Source: Brucellaceae bacterium
GTDB taxonomy: Bacteria; Pseudomonadota; Alphaproteobacteria; Rhizobiales; Rhizobiaceae
NCBI GenBank assembly: GCA_031253705.1
Contig: JAIRVW010000220.1
Coordinates: 1 to 6,680 of the forward strand
Direction: 5' to 3'
Length of the DNA stretch: 6,680 nucleotides
Shown: positions 6,336 through 6,680 of the stretch, piece by piece
How the letters are laid out: each line of letters begins with the position of its first letter
Numbering within the stretch: the stretch's first letter is position 1
Position numbers and translations under genes: made by a program
The notes under the pieces: model-generated
The model's input: only the letters and a program-made list of their open reading frames with translations
The model's database searches: none
What the model was told of the DNA's origin: nothing

Positions 6336-6680
6336 GACTGTTATCAGCCGGATCGAAGCCTATTTCGACAATGGCACCATGAAATCCGAATTGGCAAACT
6401 TGGTGAGCTATCCGACAGAAAGTCAGGTACCGGAGAGAAAACCGGTGCTGCAAGACTATCTGAACATGGCTATTACACCGCGTTTGCAGGCTGCGGGATT
6501 TGAGATCAAAATCTACGACAATCAGGTGGCTGAAGGCGGCCCGCTGATGATTGCCCGCCGTACAGAAGACGCGACCCTGCCGACTGTTCTGATCTATGGC
6601 CATGGCGATGTCATCCATGCGCAGACCGCACAATGGCGCGAGGGCCTGTCACCCTTTGTCTTGAAAGAAGAGGGTGACCG
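6322..6680 (+). CDS. M20-family metallopeptidase (N-terminal part, cut by window edge)
   Basis: The first 119 residues of a zinc-dependent M20 (ArgE/DapE/CPG2-type) peptidase or deacylase are visible. The key stretch is TVLIYGHGDV at 88-97, where H94 and D96 form the H-x-D pair that begins the metal site in this family, followed by W105 and LSPFVL at 109-114, as in M20 dipeptidases where the pattern is W-x-x-x-P-F. The preceding part has the expected helix (LANLVSYPTESQVPE) and the GFEIKIYDN strand. The rest of the catalytic domain, the dimerisation lid and the remaining metal ligands lie past 6680. It overlaps the GGT-family gene by 14 bp. M20 dipeptidases cleave dipeptides such as Cys-Gly, which would fit a product of gamma-glutamyl cleavage, but the exact substrate cannot be determined from this fragment. 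Confidence 0.9.
   Translation, partial: MTLRETVISRIEAYFDNGTMKSELANLVSYPTESQVPERKPVLQDYLNMAITPRLQAAGFEIKIYDNQVAEGGPLMIARRTEDATLPTVLIYGHGDVIHAQTAQWREGLSPFVLKEEGD

Overview
The window looks like a chromosomal piece of an alphaproteobacterium, probably Hyphomicrobiales and possibly Brucellaceae (Brucella/Ochrobactrum-like). This rests on a mid-50s GC content judged by eye, the codon use, the protein style, and the layout of an IclR regulator beside a Dpp-type transporter operon. The genus is an inference from memory; no search was run.

Layout: an IclR-family regulator, truncated by the window edge, is read leftward from a TTG start at 547. Facing it rightward is a compact operon: DppB-type permease (926-1843), DppC-type permease (1840-2739), DppD-type ATPase (2751-3749), DppF-type ATPase (3746-4720), a cytoplasmic gamma-glutamyltransferase-family Ntn hydrolase (4752-6335), and the start of an M20 metallopeptidase (6322 to the edge). 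Spacings are -4, +11, -4, +31 and -14 bp, and each of these rightward genes has a recognisable Shine-Dalgarno. They are very probably co-transcribed and translationally coupled.

The 378-bp gap between the regulator and the first permease is the least ordinary part. It holds a perfect 12-bp palindrome that could be the IclR operator, a 21-codon ORF with a good Shine-Dalgarno, a small GC-rich hairpin followed by four T, and a second hairpin. The end of the short ORF can pair with the 3' arm of the first hairpin, so an attenuation-like switch is possible but unproven. No substrate-binding protein gene is present, although this kind of importer needs one; it may lie past the right edge, elsewhere in the genome, or have been lost.

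Working model (inference): the importer brings a peptide or gamma-glutamyl/amide-type compound into the cytoplasm. There the GGT-family enzyme, which has no signal peptide, cleaves it, and the M20 peptidase processes the product. The IclR regulator senses the compound or a product. Glutathione-like substrates fit the gene set, but the GGT-like enzyme appears to lack several residues that hold the gamma-glutamyl group in E. coli Ggt, so its substrate may be different.
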